Positions 25,447 through 34,756 of a DNA stretch of 38,481 bases are shown here, piece after piece; position 1 is the first letter of the stretch, and each line of letters starts with the position of its first letter. The notes under the pieces were generated by a model that saw nothing but the letters and a program-made list of their open reading frames with translations, was not told the DNA's origin and ran no database searches. The position numbers were made by a program, and so were the translations under genes. This DNA comes from Desulfobacteraceae bacterium (GTDB lineage Bacteria; Desulfobacterota; Desulfobacteria; Desulfobacterales; Desulfosalsimonadaceae): contig JAIPDS010000015.1 in the NCBI GenBank assembly GCA_021737565.1, positions 1-38,481 on the forward strand, written 5' to 3'.

Positions 25447-26367
25447 ATGCAAAAACCCCGCCAGCACTTTATTCATTCAAATCTCATACTTCGGGGCAAA
25501 GTGCTTGAAGCTATCCGCTCATTTTTTTCCTGCCGCGGCTTTCTGGAAGTTGAAACCCCTGTTTTAATTCCCGCCCCGGCCCCGGAGCCCCATATAGAGG
25601 CCGTGGCGGCAGACGGGGCCTACCTTCAGACCTCCCCCGAGCTTTATATGAAACGGCTTCTTGCGGCCGGATATCGCCGCATTTTCCAGATCTGCAAAAC
25701 TTTCCGCGCAGGCGAGCGCGGCAGGCTGCATCTTCCGGAATTTACCATGCTTGAATGGTACGAAACAGGAGCCGACTACAATGACATGATGGCAAGAACC
25801 GAAGAACTGGTCTGGTTTGTATGCAGACATGTTCTTAAAAAGGAGCACCTTGACTACCAGGGAACAAGGATCGACCCATGCCCGCCATGGCCGAGAATCA
25901 CCGTGGCAGAAGCATTCAGACGCCATGCAGGAAAGGATATGTTTGAAGCAATCGCGGAGGATTCCTTTGACGAAATAATCGGAATTGCCATAGAATCCGG
26001 GCTTCAACGCTCCCGGCCCGTATTTCTCCACGACTACCCGGTGGAAAAGGGGGCTCTTGCAAGGCGCCGTCGCGACTGCCCGGAGCTTGCCGAACGGTTT
26101 GAGGCTTACGTGGGCGGCATTGAAATCTGCAACGGATTTACCGAGCTAACAGATCCGCAGGAGCAGCGCAGACGTTTCAAAGAAGAGTTAAGGCGCAGAA
26201 GTGAAAAGGGGCTTAAGGTTTACCCCATGCCGGAAGCTTTTTTAAAGGCGCTTTCCCGCATGCCGCCTTCGGCCGGAAATGCACTGGGAATAGACCGCCT
26301 GGTTATGCTTCTTGCAGACGCCCCCTCAATAGATGAGGCAACCGCATTCATACCTGAAGAATATTAA
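25447..26367 (+). CDS. epmA: EF-P--(R)-beta-lysine ligase EpmA (GenX/PoxA)
   Basis: Attaches (R)-beta-lysine to a conserved lysine of elongation factor P, which helps ribosomes pass polyproline stretches. The 306-residue protein is a stand-alone class II lysyl-tRNA synthetase-like catalytic core without the anticodon-binding domain. Motif 1 is near the N-terminus (FLEVETPVLIPAPAPEPHI), motif 2 reads FRAGERGRLHLPEFTMLEW, and motif 3 is GNALGIDRLVML near the end, as in E. coli EpmA. It starts 16 nt after the deacylase gene, so it is probably third in that operon. The efp gene and the aminomutase epmB are not in the window. Confidence 0.93.
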   Translation: MQKPRQHFIHSNLILRGKVLEAIRSFFSCRGFLEVETPVLIPAPAPEPHIEAVAADGAYLQTSPELYMKRLLAAGYRRIFQICKTFRAGERGRLHLPEFTMLEWYETGADYNDMMARTEELVWFVCRHVLKKEHLDYQGTRIDPCPPWPRITVAEAFRRHAGKDMFEAIAEDSFDEIIGIAIESGLQRSRPVFLHDYPVEKGALARRRRDCPELAERFEAYVGGIEICNGFTELTDPQEQRRRFKEELRRRSEKGLKVYPMPEAFLKALSRMPPSAGNALGIDRLVMLLADAPSIDEATAFIPEEY

Positions 26368-26396
26368 AAATCCCGCAGCAAAGTACCAAAATTTAT

Positions 26397-26426
26397 TTGA
26401 CCAATTGTTTAATATACGGATATAAT
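26397..26426 (+). promoter_or_regulatory. Sigma-70-type promoter for the lytic transglycosylase
   Basis: TTGACC at 26397-26402 and TATAAT at 26421-26426 with an 18-bp spacer, 79 bp upstream of the lytic transglycosylase ATG. The -10 is a perfect consensus and the -35 matches five of six. It lies 30 bp after the epmA stop. Confidence 0.7.
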
Positions 26427-26504
26427 AGGTATAAAATCCGGCAGTGCTCCTGTGGTGTATTTTGGACGGCACTAAGTTAAATCAGAACACCAAACACGGT
26501 AAAT

Positions 26505-27113
26505 ATGACCAAACTTTATCAGCAATGGGTTATCTATAAAATAATCACGGTCTTTGCAATTGCATGCATATTTATCCGCCCCGCACCCGCCCGGGCGGAA
26601 CAGGACCTATACGTTTATGTAGACGAACAGGGGGTACATCATTATACGGACACTCCCATGTCTGCTGGATACATAAAAATACCCTCGCCTTCACAATTGA
26701 ACTACAATAAGAAGGCAGAAAAGCGATATGAGGACATAATCCTGGAGCTTTCCCGAAAATCGGGAGTTCGCCCCGAGCTGATAAAAGCCGTAATACGCGT
26801 GGAATCAGGCTTTAACCAAAAGGCTATTTCAGCCAAGGGGGCGCGCGGGCTCATGCAGGTAATGCCGGTGCACGCCGGGCCATATAAAATTAAGGACCCT
26901 TTTGACCCCAGAGAAAACATCACAGCAGGCGCCATGTATCTTGGAAAGCTGATAAAACGATACAACGGCAACCTGAACCTTGCCCTGGCGGCCTATAATG
27001 CAGGACCCGCCACCGTGGACCATTACGACGGAGTCCCGCCTTACAAGGAAACCAGAAAATACGTACAAAAAGTCCTTTTACACTACCGTAATTACCGGAA
27101 AACAGGTAAATAA
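26505..27113 (+). CDS. Lytic transglycosylase (SLT domain) with DUF4124
   Basis: Cleaves the glycan strands of peptidoglycan in the periplasm. The 202-residue product has a signal peptide (to about ARA-EQD at residue 31), a short DUF4124 module (YVYVDEQGVHHYTDTP, 36-51), and a Slt/MltE-type catalytic domain with Glu100 in IRVESGFN, then AKGARGLMQVMP and NLALAAYNAGP, the family's three signatures. The ribosome binding site before the ATG at 26505 is weak, but the strong upstream promoter and the complete signal peptide support the start. The next gene begins 10 nt later. Confidence 0.94.
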   Translation: MTKLYQQWVIYKIITVFAIACIFIRPAPARAEQDLYVYVDEQGVHHYTDTPMSAGYIKIPSPSQLNYNKKAEKRYEDIILELSRKSGVRPELIKAVIRVESGFNQKAISAKGARGLMQVMPVHAGPYKIKDPFDPRENITAGAMYLGKLIKRYNGNLNLALAAYNAGPATVDHYDGVPPYKETRKYVQKVLLHYRNYRKTGK

Positions 27114-27123
27114 GCAAAAACGA

Positions 27124-27810
27124 ATGAAAAAGCCGGAAAATCTCAATGACACTTCTCTTGAAGCACTTTCAAGAATCTATCGGCTGTATGACGACTATAT
27201 TAACAGTTTCTCCCTTGCCTGCACCAAGTACTGCGCGGATTGCTGCACCACTGCACTCACCCTGACCAGCCTTGAAGGCATGATGATTTACAAATCTCTT
27301 GATCCTGCAACACGGAAGGCTGTTTTTGAAAAGCTGTTGGCCTGCTCAGATATGAACAGATTCCGACCCGCGATGACAACCAATCAGTATGCCAGGCTGT
27401 GCAGCGAACACAGGGAGCCGCCTGAAGAAAATTATCCCGAGAAGCCGGATAAATGTCCCTTTCTTGAAAACGAGGCCTGCAGCATTTACCCGGTGAGGCC
27501 CTTCGGGTGCAGGTGCATGATCTCGGAGCAGCCCTGCCGACGCACCGGCAGCGCAAGCATGGATGACTTTGCCCTGACAGTAAACACAATGTTTCTCCAG
27601 GTAATCGAACACCTGGACCAGGAAGGCTTTTCAGGCAACCTGATTGATGTAATGCTCAGAATCGGCGCAGAACAGGACAAAACTTCCGCGGACTGCCCCA
27701 CTGTCGCCAACCATCCGATAACGGTGCTAATGATTCCGCCGGAACATCAGCGCAAGGTTTCCCCTCTTCTAAGCACGCTTAACCACATCATAAAACAGGC
27801 CGGCCGGTAA
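27124..27810 (+). CDS. YkgJ-type cysteine-cluster protein (metal-binding, unknown role)
   Basis: The 228-residue protein has the cysteine pattern of the YkgJ (zinc/iron-chelating) family: CTKYCADCC near residues 38-46, then CPFLENEACSIYPVRPFGCRCM near 112-133 and a further Cys at PCRR. Such proteins bind a metal or Fe-S cluster; their role is undefined. I place the start at the ATG at 27124, 10 nt after the transglycosylase stop; an upstream frame extension to 26980 would overlap that gene and is rejected. The last 60 residues (VMLRIGAEQDKTSAD and on) are not recognised. Confidence 0.82.
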   Translation: MKKPENLNDTSLEALSRIYRLYDDYINSFSLACTKYCADCCTTALTLTSLEGMMIYKSLDPATRKAVFEKLLACSDMNRFRPAMTTNQYARLCSEHREPPEENYPEKPDKCPFLENEACSIYPVRPFGCRCMISEQPCRRTGSASMDDFALTVNTMFLQVIEHLDQEGFSGNLIDVMLRIGAEQDKTSADCPTVANHPITVLMIPPEHQRKVSPLLSTLNHIIKQAGR

Positions 27811-27848
27811 GAGCCAATGTATTCTTGACTTGTCGCGGAAAAATCTTT

Positions 27849-27865
27849 ACAAAATATAATTTTGT
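27849..27865 (+). promoter_or_regulatory. Perfect palindrome over a TATAAT box upstream of argS
   Basis: ACAAAAT-ATA-ATTTTGT is a perfect 7-3-7 inverted repeat that contains TATAAT at 27855-27860. TTGACT (27825-27830) is 24 bp upstream, too far for a standard pair; TTGTCG at 27830 gives a 19-bp spacer. The site lies 37 bp before the argS ATG. It may be an operator over the -10 box. Confidence 0.45.
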
Positions 27866-27901
27866 CATTGTCGACTTTTTATCTGAGGCGGATGGATTTG
27901 C

Positions 27902-29566
27902 ATGATTAAACAACGCTTAAAACAAATGCTGCTTGATGCGGCAAGATCAGCCTATGAAGCAGGAAGGCTTTTATCCCCGGATTTTCCCGAGACTTCTGTA
28001 GAGGAGCCCAAGATTGAAGCTCACGGGGATTTTGCCACAAACTTTGCCATGGCCGGGGCTTCGGCCCAGAAAATGCCCCCCCGGAAAATCGCCGAGGCGA
28101 TAGCAGACCATCTGGATGACCATGAAGGCATTATTGAAAAAACCGAAATTGCCGGACCGGGTTTCATAAACTTTTTTATCAGGCAGACGGCCTGGCTGCC
28201 GGTTTTAAAGGAAATCCACGATAAAGACCACTCTTTTGGAGCCGCCGGCCTTGGCGACGGGAAAAAGGTGCAGGTTGAATTTGTCAGCGCAAATCCGACC
28301 GGCCCGCTTCATATCGGCCATGGCAGAGGAGCCGTGGTAGGAGATACAGTTGCTTCCCTGCTTTCCTTTTGCGGATACCGGGTGGACCGTGAATATTATA
28401 TCAATGACGCGGGCCGCCAGATTCACACGCTTGGTAAATCCGTATATCTAAGATGCCTTGAACTCGGGGGCAAAGAGGTCGAGTTCCCGGAAGACGCCTA
28501 CCAGGGCGATTATATATACGAAATCGCAAAATCTGCAATCGCTGAAAAAGGCCCCGGTATGCTTGAAAAAAGCGAGCAGGAAGCCGTGGAGATATGTGCA
28601 AGGTATGCCGCCGGGCAGATACTCAAGGATATCAGGGTGGATCTTGAAAACCTCGGGGTAAGGTTTGACAGCTGGTTTAGCGAACAAAAGCTCTATGACT
28701 CCGGAAGGGTGGATAAGGCTCTTTCCTTTCTTGAAAAAAAGGGGCTGATTTACGAAAAGGATGACGCCAGGTGGTTTGCGGCTTCAAGGTTCGGCGACGA
28801 AAAAGACAGGGTAGTGGTCCGCAAAAACGGGCAGACCACATATTTCGCCTCTGATATAGCCTATCACCTGGAAAAATATGAACGGGGATATGACCGGGTA
28901 ATAGATGTATGGGGGGCCGATCACCACGGATATGTTCAGCGCTTAAGCGCTGCAATAACAGCCATGGGCAAAAGCTCCGGACAGTTCCGGGTTATTCTCA
29001 CCCAGCTTGTAAACCTGCTGCGCAAGGGCAGGCCTGTATCCATGTCAACCCGTGCCGGAAGATTCGTCACCCTGAGGGACGTAACAGACGAGGTCGGCAG
29101 GGATGCCGCAAGATTCATTTTTCTTACCCGCCACCATGAAAGCCCCCTTGACTTCGACCTGGAGGTGGCAAAGGCGAAAACCAACGACAATCCGGTTTAT
29201 TATGTACAGTACGTTCATGCCCGGATATCGAGCATATGGAAAAAGGCAACAGAGGAAAGAGGTATACAGGCGGCTTTGCCCAACGGCCTTGAACTTCTTT
29301 GCGAACCCGAAGAAATCCGCCTGATAAAGCAGCTTGCCCGCTATCCGGAAACCGTTGCAGTTGCAGCCGAACTCATGGAACCGCACCGCGTGGCATATTA
29401 TTTGATGGACCTTGCTGCATTGTTCCATGCATACTATAATAAGCATAGGGTGCTAACAGATGATCCCAACATTACCGAACCACGTTTATACATGATTATG
29501 GCCGTACAGAAAATAATCCGCAACGGGCTTGGAATGCTCGGGGTTTCGGCTCCGGAAACCATGTAG
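27902..29566 (+). CDS. argS: Arginyl-tRNA synthetase
   Basis: Charges tRNA-Arg with arginine in the cytosol. The 554 residues cover the N-terminal Add1 tRNA-recognition domain (about 1-110), the class I Rossmann core with HIGH exactly conserved at 137-140 ([13 protein letters not shown]), and the C-terminal DALR anticodon-binding helices (from about 430). In place of a standard KMSKS the protein has [13 protein letters not shown]; loss of the first lysine is common in ArgRS. Length is typical. It starts after GAGGCGGATGG, and the SPOR-domain gene begins 8 nt after its stop. Confidence 0.98.
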   Translation: MIKQRLKQMLLDAARSAYEAGRLLSPDFPETSVEEPKIEAHGDFATNFAMAGASAQKMPPRKIAEAIADHLDDHEGIIEKTEIAGPGFINFFIRQTAWLPVLKEIHDKDHSFGAAGLGDGKKVQVEFVSANPTGPLHIGHGRGAVVGDTVASLLSFCGYRVDREYYINDAGRQIHTLGKSVYLRCLELGGKEVEFPEDAYQGDYIYEIAKSAIAEKGPGMLEKSEQEAVEICARYAAGQILKDIRVDLENLGVRFDSWFSEQKLYDSGRVDKALSFLEKKGLIYEKDDARWFAASRFGDEKDRVVVRKNGQTTYFASDIAYHLEKYERGYDRVIDVWGADHHGYVQRLSAAITAMGKSSGQFRVILTQLVNLLRKGRPVSMSTRAGRFVTLRDVTDEVGRDAARFIFLTRHHESPLDFDLEVAKAKTNDNPVYYVQYVHARISSIWKKATEERGIQAALPNGLELLCEPEEIRLIKQLARYPETVAVAAELMEPHRVAYYLMDLAALFHAYYNKHRVLTDDPNITEPRLYMIMAVQKIIRNGLGMLGVSAPETM

Positions 29567-29574
29567 GATGAATA

Positions 29575-30249
29575 ATGATCACCCTGCTCCGAAAAAACCA
29601 CGAAATATTCAAAAGCGGGAATACATCCGGCCGCGTGCTTCTGCTTTTTGTAATCTCGGGATGCATGTTTGTTCTCGGTGTGCTGGTAGGGCGCAATACA
29701 GCGCCCGTACATTTTAACATGAAAAACCTGGAGAGCAAATTATCAGGACTTGAAGCAAGTGTTCTGGCAGACGACAACAGCAAACAAAAGCAGGGGGGAA
29801 AAATCCCTGAAGAGATATCCTTTGAATTCTATGACAAGCTCAGGGAGAAATCCGAGGTGGACGAATATGCAGCCGGAAGGCCCAGGGTGCTTGCACCCAA
29901 ATTTGAAAAACCCGGACCATCCGAACTCAAGGCTATGCGGGCATCCGCGCAAGGAAAACTAGAAACCCGGCACCCTCCGGATATAAAGCCTCAACGCTCT
30001 TTTAAAGAGCAGGAAAAAAAGTACGCCATTCAGGTTGCCTCCCTGCGCAATCCTGAAAAGGCGGAGCAGGTCAAGGAAAAGTTCGCCAACAAGGGATATC
30101 CGGCATTTACGCAGATGGCGATCGTGGAAGAAAGAGGCAAGTGGTGCAGGGTGCGCCTTGGGCCTTATATCAACAGGAAACAGGCCGAGGATGATTTAAG
30201 CCGCCTGCAGAAAGCCGGAGTGGATGCCATAATTGTGCTAAACGATTAA
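29575..30249 (+). CDS. SPOR-domain membrane protein
   Basis: Predicted single-pass inner-membrane protein of 224 residues: one transmembrane helix at about 20-42 (VLLLFVISGCMFVLGVLVG), a charged periplasmic linker, and a SPOR domain at about 148-222 (KYAIQVASLRNPEKAEQVKE to GVDAIIVLND). SPOR domains bind denuded peptidoglycan glycan strands, typically at the septum. It lies 8 nt after argS and 17 nt before gatC. The argS-SPOR pairing also occurs in other proteobacteria and probably reflects shared transcription, not a shared pathway. The division role is inferred from the domain only. Confidence 0.9.
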   Translation: MITLLRKNHEIFKSGNTSGRVLLLFVISGCMFVLGVLVGRNTAPVHFNMKNLESKLSGLEASVLADDNSKQKQGGKIPEEISFEFYDKLREKSEVDEYAAGRPRVLAPKFEKPGPSELKAMRASAQGKLETRHPPDIKPQRSFKEQEKKYAIQVASLRNPEKAEQVKEKFANKGYPAFTQMAIVEERGKWCRVRLGPYINRKQAEDDLSRLQKAGVDAIIVLND

Positions 30250-30266
30250 CCCGGGAGCAATAGGTC

Positions 30267-30554
30267 ATGAAAATCACAAAACAGGAAGTAAGGCATGTGG
30301 CCGAACTTGCCAGACTGGACATCGAGGAGAAGGATCTTGACAGATTCGCCCGCGAGCTTGGCGATATCCTTGAATATGCAGAAAAACTGGGCCGGGTGGA
30401 TACAACTGATGTAGCCCCTACATCCCATGCAGTGGAGATCTGCAACGCTTTTCGCCCTGACTTGGTGACCAAACATCTAGACCGCGAAGAAGCCCTGAAA
30501 AACGCACCCGAACCCGAAGAGGGCAGCTTTGCAGTGCCCAGGGTAATAGAATAG
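30267..30554 (+). CDS. gatC: Asp/Glu-tRNA amidotransferase subunit C (GatC)
   Basis: Small stabilising subunit of GatCAB, which converts Asp-tRNA-Asn and/or Glu-tRNA-Gln to the amidated forms. The 95-residue protein starts [19 protein letters not shown] and contains the family's [11 protein letters not shown] helix and the conserved tail segment near [16 protein letters not shown]. The length is typical. GGGAGC lies ahead of the ATG. It is 13 nt before gatA; gatB is on the opposite strand about 4.4 kb away. Confidence 0.96.
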   Translation: MKITKQEVRHVAELARLDIEEKDLDRFARELGDILEYAEKLGRVDTTDVAPTSHAVEICNAFRPDLVTKHLDREEALKNAPEPEEGSFAVPRVIE

Positions 30555-30567
30555 GGAGAGGATTGCA

Positions 30568-32037
30568 ATGACAGAAGGCGACCTATGCGAGCTTTCAATA
30601 TCTGCGGCGCAGAAAATGCTTCGCTGCGGTGAGATTTCAGCCGTCGAACTCACAAATGCGGTGCTGGAACGTATCCGCTCAAAAGAACCTGAAATTAATG
30701 CCTTTATCACAATAACCGAGGACCTTGCCCGCAAACAGGCGCAACAAGCGGACAAAACCATTGCGGAGGGCAGTGCCGGTCCGCTTGCGGGTATTCCCAT
30801 GGCAATAAAAGACCTGATCTGCACAAAGGGGGTGGCAACCACCTGTGCGTCAAGGATTCTTGAAGGCTTCATCCCGCCCTATGACGCAACTGTAATGGAA
30901 AGATTAAACGCAGCAGGCGCGGTTATGCTGGGCAAGCTTAACATGGACGAATTTGCAATGGGCTCGTCAAATGAAAACTCAGCCTTTAAGATCACACGCA
31001 ATCCATGGGATCTCTCCAGAATCCCCGGGGGATCCAGCGGGGCTTCGGCCGCGGCCGTGGCGGCAGACCTGTGTCTGGGAGCGCTGGGTTCTGATACGGG
31101 AGGCTCTATTCGTCAGCCCGCCGCCCATTGCGGGGTCGTCGGCCTCAAGCCCACATACGGCAGGGTGTCGCGATTCGGGCTGGTTGCTTTTGCCTCCTCG
31201 CTGGACCAGATCGGACCGCTTGCCGGAAATGTTGAAGATGCGGCAATAATTCTCTCTGTGATTGCCGGATACGATCCAAGGGATGCCACATCCGTGGACA
31301 AAGCCGTACCCGATTACCGGACATGCCTGGCAGCAGACGTCAAAGGCCTGAAATTCGGCATCCCGGCTGAGTATCTTGAGACCGAAGGCATGGACCCGGC
31401 GGTGAAGGCCGCGTTTGAAAAGGCCACAGAGACGCTTGTGCGCGCCGGGGCGCAATGCATTGAAATCTCACTGCCCCACACGGACCATGCTCTGCCCGCA
31501 TATTACCTGATCGCCCCTGCGGAGGCGAGCTCCAACCTGGCCAGATACGACGGGGTTAAATATGGCTTCAGGGCTCCGGATGCAGATGGATTAAAACAGA
31601 TGTATGCACTGACCAGGTCCGGGGGCTTCGGCCCCGAGGTGAAACGAAGGGTTCTGCTCGGCACCTACGCCCTTTCAGCAGGATATTATGATGCCTACTA
31701 CAAGAAAGCCTCGCAGATAAGGACCCTTATTCAGCGCGATTTTGCCGCGGCGTTTGAAAAATGCGACATTATACTCTCGCCCACTGCCCCCACTGCCGCG
31801 TTTGAAATCGGGGAGAAAACAGATGATCCGCTCCAGATGTATCTTTCAGATATATTTACTCTTTCGGCAAATCTGGCCGGAATACCCGGAATATCGGTCC
31901 CTTGCGGTTTTACGGAAAACAATCTGCCAATAGGCCTGCAGATGATGGGAAACCACTTTGCCGAAGACTCGCTTTTAAAGGCTGCTTACGCATACGAGCA
32001 GCAGGCGGGCATATACGAAAAAAAACCTGTAATATAA
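30568..32037 (+). CDS. gatA: Asp/Glu-tRNA amidotransferase subunit A (GatA)
   Basis: Amidase subunit that frees ammonia from glutamine for GatB. The 489-residue protein has the amidase-signature triad: Lys81 (AIKDLI), cis-Ser156 (GGSSGAS) and nucleophile Ser180 ([12 protein letters not shown]). Full length, with no disrupted motif. AGGGAGAGG lies ahead of the ATG. It sits between gatC and a 64-residue unknown gene. Together with gatB on the other strand it completes GatCAB, suggesting that this organism makes Gln-tRNA and/or Asn-tRNA indirectly; no glnS or asnS is in the window to test this. Confidence 0.97.
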   Translation: MTEGDLCELSISAAQKMLRCGEISAVELTNAVLERIRSKEPEINAFITITEDLARKQAQQADKTIAEGSAGPLAGIPMAIKDLICTKGVATTCASRILEGFIPPYDATVMERLNAAGAVMLGKLNMDEFAMGSSNENSAFKITRNPWDLSRIPGGSSGASAAAVAADLCLGALGSDTGGSIRQPAAHCGVVGLKPTYGRVSRFGLVAFASSLDQIGPLAGNVEDAAIILSVIAGYDPRDATSVDKAVPDYRTCLAADVKGLKFGIPAEYLETEGMDPAVKAAFEKATETLVRAGAQCIEISLPHTDHALPAYYLIAPAEASSNLARYDGVKYGFRAPDADGLKQMYALTRSGGFGPEVKRRVLLGTYALSAGYYDAYYKKASQIRTLIQRDFAAAFEKCDIILSPTAPTAAFEIGEKTDDPLQMYLSDIFTLSANLAGIPGISVPCGFTENNLPIGLQMMGNHFAEDSLLKAAYAYEQQAGIYEKKPVI

Positions 32038-32079
32038 ATTATAACTGCAAATACAATCAAGCATGCCAGGGAGTGTTTC

Positions 32080-32274
32080 ATGTCTGTTCAGCCCAAAAAG
32101 GAAGATCTTCGAAAAGCGGTCAAATGGATAAGCGAGATTAAAAAATACGAAAAGCCGGATGCCACTCATCGGGAACTAGTGGAACAGGCAGCCCTAAGAT
32201 TCGACCTTTCGCCTGTGGATACAGAATTTCTGTACAGATTCCTGCGGGGCGAAGTCGAGGCTCCGGAACAATAA
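32080..32274 (+). CDS. Small protein of unknown function between gatA and mutL
   Basis: 64 residues, charged and predicted helical (MSVQPKKEDLRKAVKWISEI..., ending EVEAPEQ), with no membrane segment or cysteines. It resembles no family I recognise. Support for being real: a CAGGGAG ribosome binding site, a snug fit between gatA (42-nt gap) and mutL (22-nt gap), and codon use like its neighbours. It has the look of a small helical DNA- or protein-binding subunit, but that is a guess. Confidence 0.7.
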   Translation: MSVQPKKEDLRKAVKWISEIKKYEKPDATHRELVEQAALRFDLSPVDTEFLYRFLRGEVEAPEQ

Positions 32275-32296
32275 ACCACCGGGAAAACGCAGGGCC

Positions 32297-34057
32297 ATGG
32301 CATCGATCCGCATACTTCCGGAAATCCTTTCCAATCAGATAGCAGCGGGCGAGGTGGTTGAACGGCCGGCCTCCGTGGTAAAGGAGTTTCTGGAAAACTC
32401 TATTGACGCCGGGAGCAGCCGCATCCACGTGGAAATCGAACAAGGGGGAAGATCCCTTATCCGGGTGGCTGACGACGGGGCGGGAATGAATTACGAGGAC
32501 GCCCTTCTTGCCATAGAGAGATACGCTACCAGCAAAATCGCGGACCAGTCCGACCTGGCGGAAATCCGAAGCCTGGGTTTCCGGGGCGAGGCTTTGCCGA
32601 GCATTGCCTCGGTATCCAAATTCCGCATGGTCACCAGGAACAAAGAATCCGATGCCGCAACCCAAATCACAGTGGAGGGCGGAAAGCCAAAGGATGTCTC
32701 CCGGACCGGCGCGCCGGTCGGCACCATGGTGTCGGCACGGGAGCTTTTCTATAACACGCCGGCCAGGCGGAAATTTTTAAAAACCGTAAACACTGAAATG
32801 GGGCATATATCCGAAACAATGGCCTGTATAGCTCTGTCCCGGCCTGAGATAGCCTTCCGCCTGGATCATAACCAAAAGACCATAAAAGACTGGCCCGGGG
32901 CAAAGGAACCCTTTGAACGGGTTGCAGACGTGCTCGGCCGTGAACTGGAGAACCTGCTGTACCCGGTGAAATTTTCAAACAGCGCTGCCGGGGTTTCCGG
33001 CTGGGTAGCGGATCCCTCGGTTACAAGAAGCGGAACATCAAAAATATACGTGTTTGTAAACGGCCGCTTTATCCGGAACCGGGCAATCATCTATGCACTT
33101 TGCGAAGGATTCCGGGGCAGGCTGATGAAAGGCCGCTTCCCGGTCGCAGCGGTATTTGTCGACGTGCCGGCCTCTGAAGTTGATGTAAACGTGCACCCCG
33201 CAAAACAGGAAGTCCGGTTTTTAAAACAAAAACAGGTAATAGAGGCAGTGCGCAAGGCGGTTGAAAAAGCATGGTCTTCTGCCATGACAGGCGCCTTTAA
33301 AAAAAGAGACTCACCGGGAGTGCGCCCCCCGTGGGAGTATGAAGATCTCACGCAGCCCGGGCAACCGGCCCAAAACATGATATCTCAGAGCCCGGCTGAA
33401 TATCAAAGCCGCCGGCAATCAAGCGAGACTCCCGGCAGGACCCAGGAGGAGCTTTTTGAACAAGTCGGTTTTTTCACCGATTCCGTTATAATCGGCCAGT
33501 TTCAAAACACGTACATAATATGCGACAAATCCGGCGAACTTGTCATGATAGACCAGCATGCCGCACACGAGCGTATACTCTACGAACGGCTCCGGGCCAC
33601 AAGAAAAGACGGAAAAGCGCAATCCGTACAGCGGCTTTTGATGCCCGAAACCGTCGAACTCGGCTACAGGCAGGCCCCGGCAATCCATCGGCTCCTGCCG
33701 GAATTAAACGCCATGGGCTTTGAAATAGAGCACTTCGGAGGCGAAACATTCGTGGTCAAGGCGGTCCCTTCAGCCCTGGCCGAAAGACAGATCACACCCC
33801 TTATCACCGATATTGCCGAAACCGCGGAAAATACAGATACCGGCCCGGCGATGGATGATCTGCTGGATCAGTGCATAACTGTCATGGCATGCCACGGAGC
33901 CATCCGGGCCAACCAGGCTCTTTCCAGACAGGAGATGGCAGATCTTTTAAAGCAGCTCGATGCGTGCGAAAATCCCTTTAACTGCCCTCACGGCAGACCG
34001 ACGCTTATCAGATGGCCAATGGAGTTTCTGGAAAAAAGTTTCAAGCGGATTGTATAA
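32297..34057 (+). CDS. mutL: DNA mismatch repair protein MutL
   Basis: Couples mismatch recognition by MutS to strand removal. The 586-residue protein has the N-terminal GHKL ATPase (about 1-330) with LSNQIAAGEVVERPASVVKE, DDGAGM and GFRGEAL motifs, a proline-rich linker (about 335-385), and a C-terminal endonuclease domain. The nuclease motif DQHAx2Ex4E starts at Asp419 (DQHAAHERILYE), and the companion motifs ACHGAIRA and CPHGRPT (563-569) are intact, so this MutL should nick DNA itself, as in organisms without MutH. It lies 22 nt after the small unknown gene. Confidence 0.97.
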   Translation: MASIRILPEILSNQIAAGEVVERPASVVKEFLENSIDAGSSRIHVEIEQGGRSLIRVADDGAGMNYEDALLAIERYATSKIADQSDLAEIRSLGFRGEALPSIASVSKFRMVTRNKESDAATQITVEGGKPKDVSRTGAPVGTMVSARELFYNTPARRKFLKTVNTEMGHISETMACIALSRPEIAFRLDHNQKTIKDWPGAKEPFERVADVLGRELENLLYPVKFSNSAAGVSGWVADPSVTRSGTSKIYVFVNGRFIRNRAIIYALCEGFRGRLMKGRFPVAAVFVDVPASEVDVNVHPAKQEVRFLKQKQVIEAVRKAVEKAWSSAMTGAFKKRDSPGVRPPWEYEDLTQPGQPAQNMISQSPAEYQSRRQSSETPGRTQEELFEQVGFFTDSVIIGQFQNTYIICDKSGELVMIDQHAAHERILYERLRATRKDGKAQSVQRLLMPETVELGYRQAPAIHRLLPELNAMGFEIEHFGGETFVVKAVPSALAERQITPLITDIAETAENTDTGPAMDDLLDQCITVMACHGAIRANQALSRQEMADLLKQLDACENPFNCPHGRPTLIRWPMEFLEKSFKRIV

Positions 34058-34072
34058 ATGAGCCGGAAATGT

Positions 34073-34101
34073 TTGACCTGAATTTAAGAACGGATTAAAA
34101 T
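34073..34101 (+). promoter_or_regulatory. Sigma-70-type promoter for the small outer-membrane protein
   Basis: TTGACC (34073-34078) and TAAAAT (34096-34101) with a 17-bp spacer, downstream of the mutL stop. Between it and the ribosome binding site is a perfect 8-bp inverted repeat, AAATTTCA at 34117-34124 and TGAAATTT at 34131-34138, which would form a 5'-leader hairpin. Confidence 0.65.
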
Positions 34102-34164
34102 AAAAAAAGAAAATACAAATTTCAATATTCTGAAATTTTACACTCATATAAGGAGGTTTTGGCC

Positions 34165-34677
34165 ATGAGCGGCAAAATGATGCGTAAGTTTTTATCCCTG
34201 GTTACGGGGATTTTGGTCTTTGCCGCCGCCCCGTCCGCGAATGCAATGGACATGGGAGTCCAGTCCGCAATGAGGCTTTCGCCCGTAAGCGTAGAACAGA
34301 GCCTTATCGGTGCCAGAATCAGCAAATTCCCGTACATTATAACCCCCAAGGGCGGTTTCGGATTTGAAAACCGGGACAACAGGGATGATCTCAGTATTTT
34401 TACCATCGGGTGCGGACTTGACTATTACCTGTCTGACAACCCCCTGAAGCCCTATGTGGGAGCAGATCTGCTGCTGGATTTCATAGACGAAAGGGAATCG
34501 GACTCCTCGCTTTCATTTATTCCGCACGTGGGCGCCGAATACTGGTTTAACAAAAGCTTCAGCATAGGCGCTGACGTGGGCCTTCAGTTCGGAACCGGAG
34601 ATTACTACGAAAGCGATTTCCGCTTCGGCACGGCAACCACCATCCACGGTACTTACTATTTCGGCGGGCAGGAATGA
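34165..34677 (+). CDS. Small outer-membrane beta-barrel protein (unknown role)
   Basis: 170 residues from the ATG at 34165, which lies 8 bases after AGGAGG; an in-frame TTG at 34159 is too close to the ribosome binding site. A signal peptide ends near SANA-MD (about residue 25). The rest alternates polar and hydrophobic residues in short strands with aromatic girdles (GCGLDYYLSDNPLKPYVGADLLLDF, GAEYWFNKSFSIGADVGLQFG) and ends in YYFGGQE, as in small 8-stranded barrels of the OmpA/OmpW type. It has its own promoter and a family C repeat after it. Function is not deducible. Confidence 0.78.
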   Translation: MSGKMMRKFLSLVTGILVFAAAPSANAMDMGVQSAMRLSPVSVEQSLIGARISKFPYIITPKGGFGFENRDNRDDLSIFTIGCGLDYYLSDNPLKPYVGADLLLDFIDERESDSSLSFIPHVGAEYWFNKSFSIGADVGLQFGTGDYYESDFRFGTATTIHGTYYFGGQE

Positions 34678-34756
34678 CAGGATCGTAAAAAGCGATTTAT
34701 TCCACTGGCGCGGCATTTTTGCAGAAAGGAAATCCATAAGCACCTTGGCTGATCGC

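Noticed and set aside
26980-27123. Upstream extension of the YkgJ-like gene
   Set aside because: It would overlap the end of the lytic transglycosylase by 134 nt in another frame; the ATG at 27124 fits the gap between genes.
34159-34164. TTG at 34159 as the start of the beta-barrel protein
   Set aside because: It is only two bases after AGGAGG; the ATG at 34165 has normal spacing.
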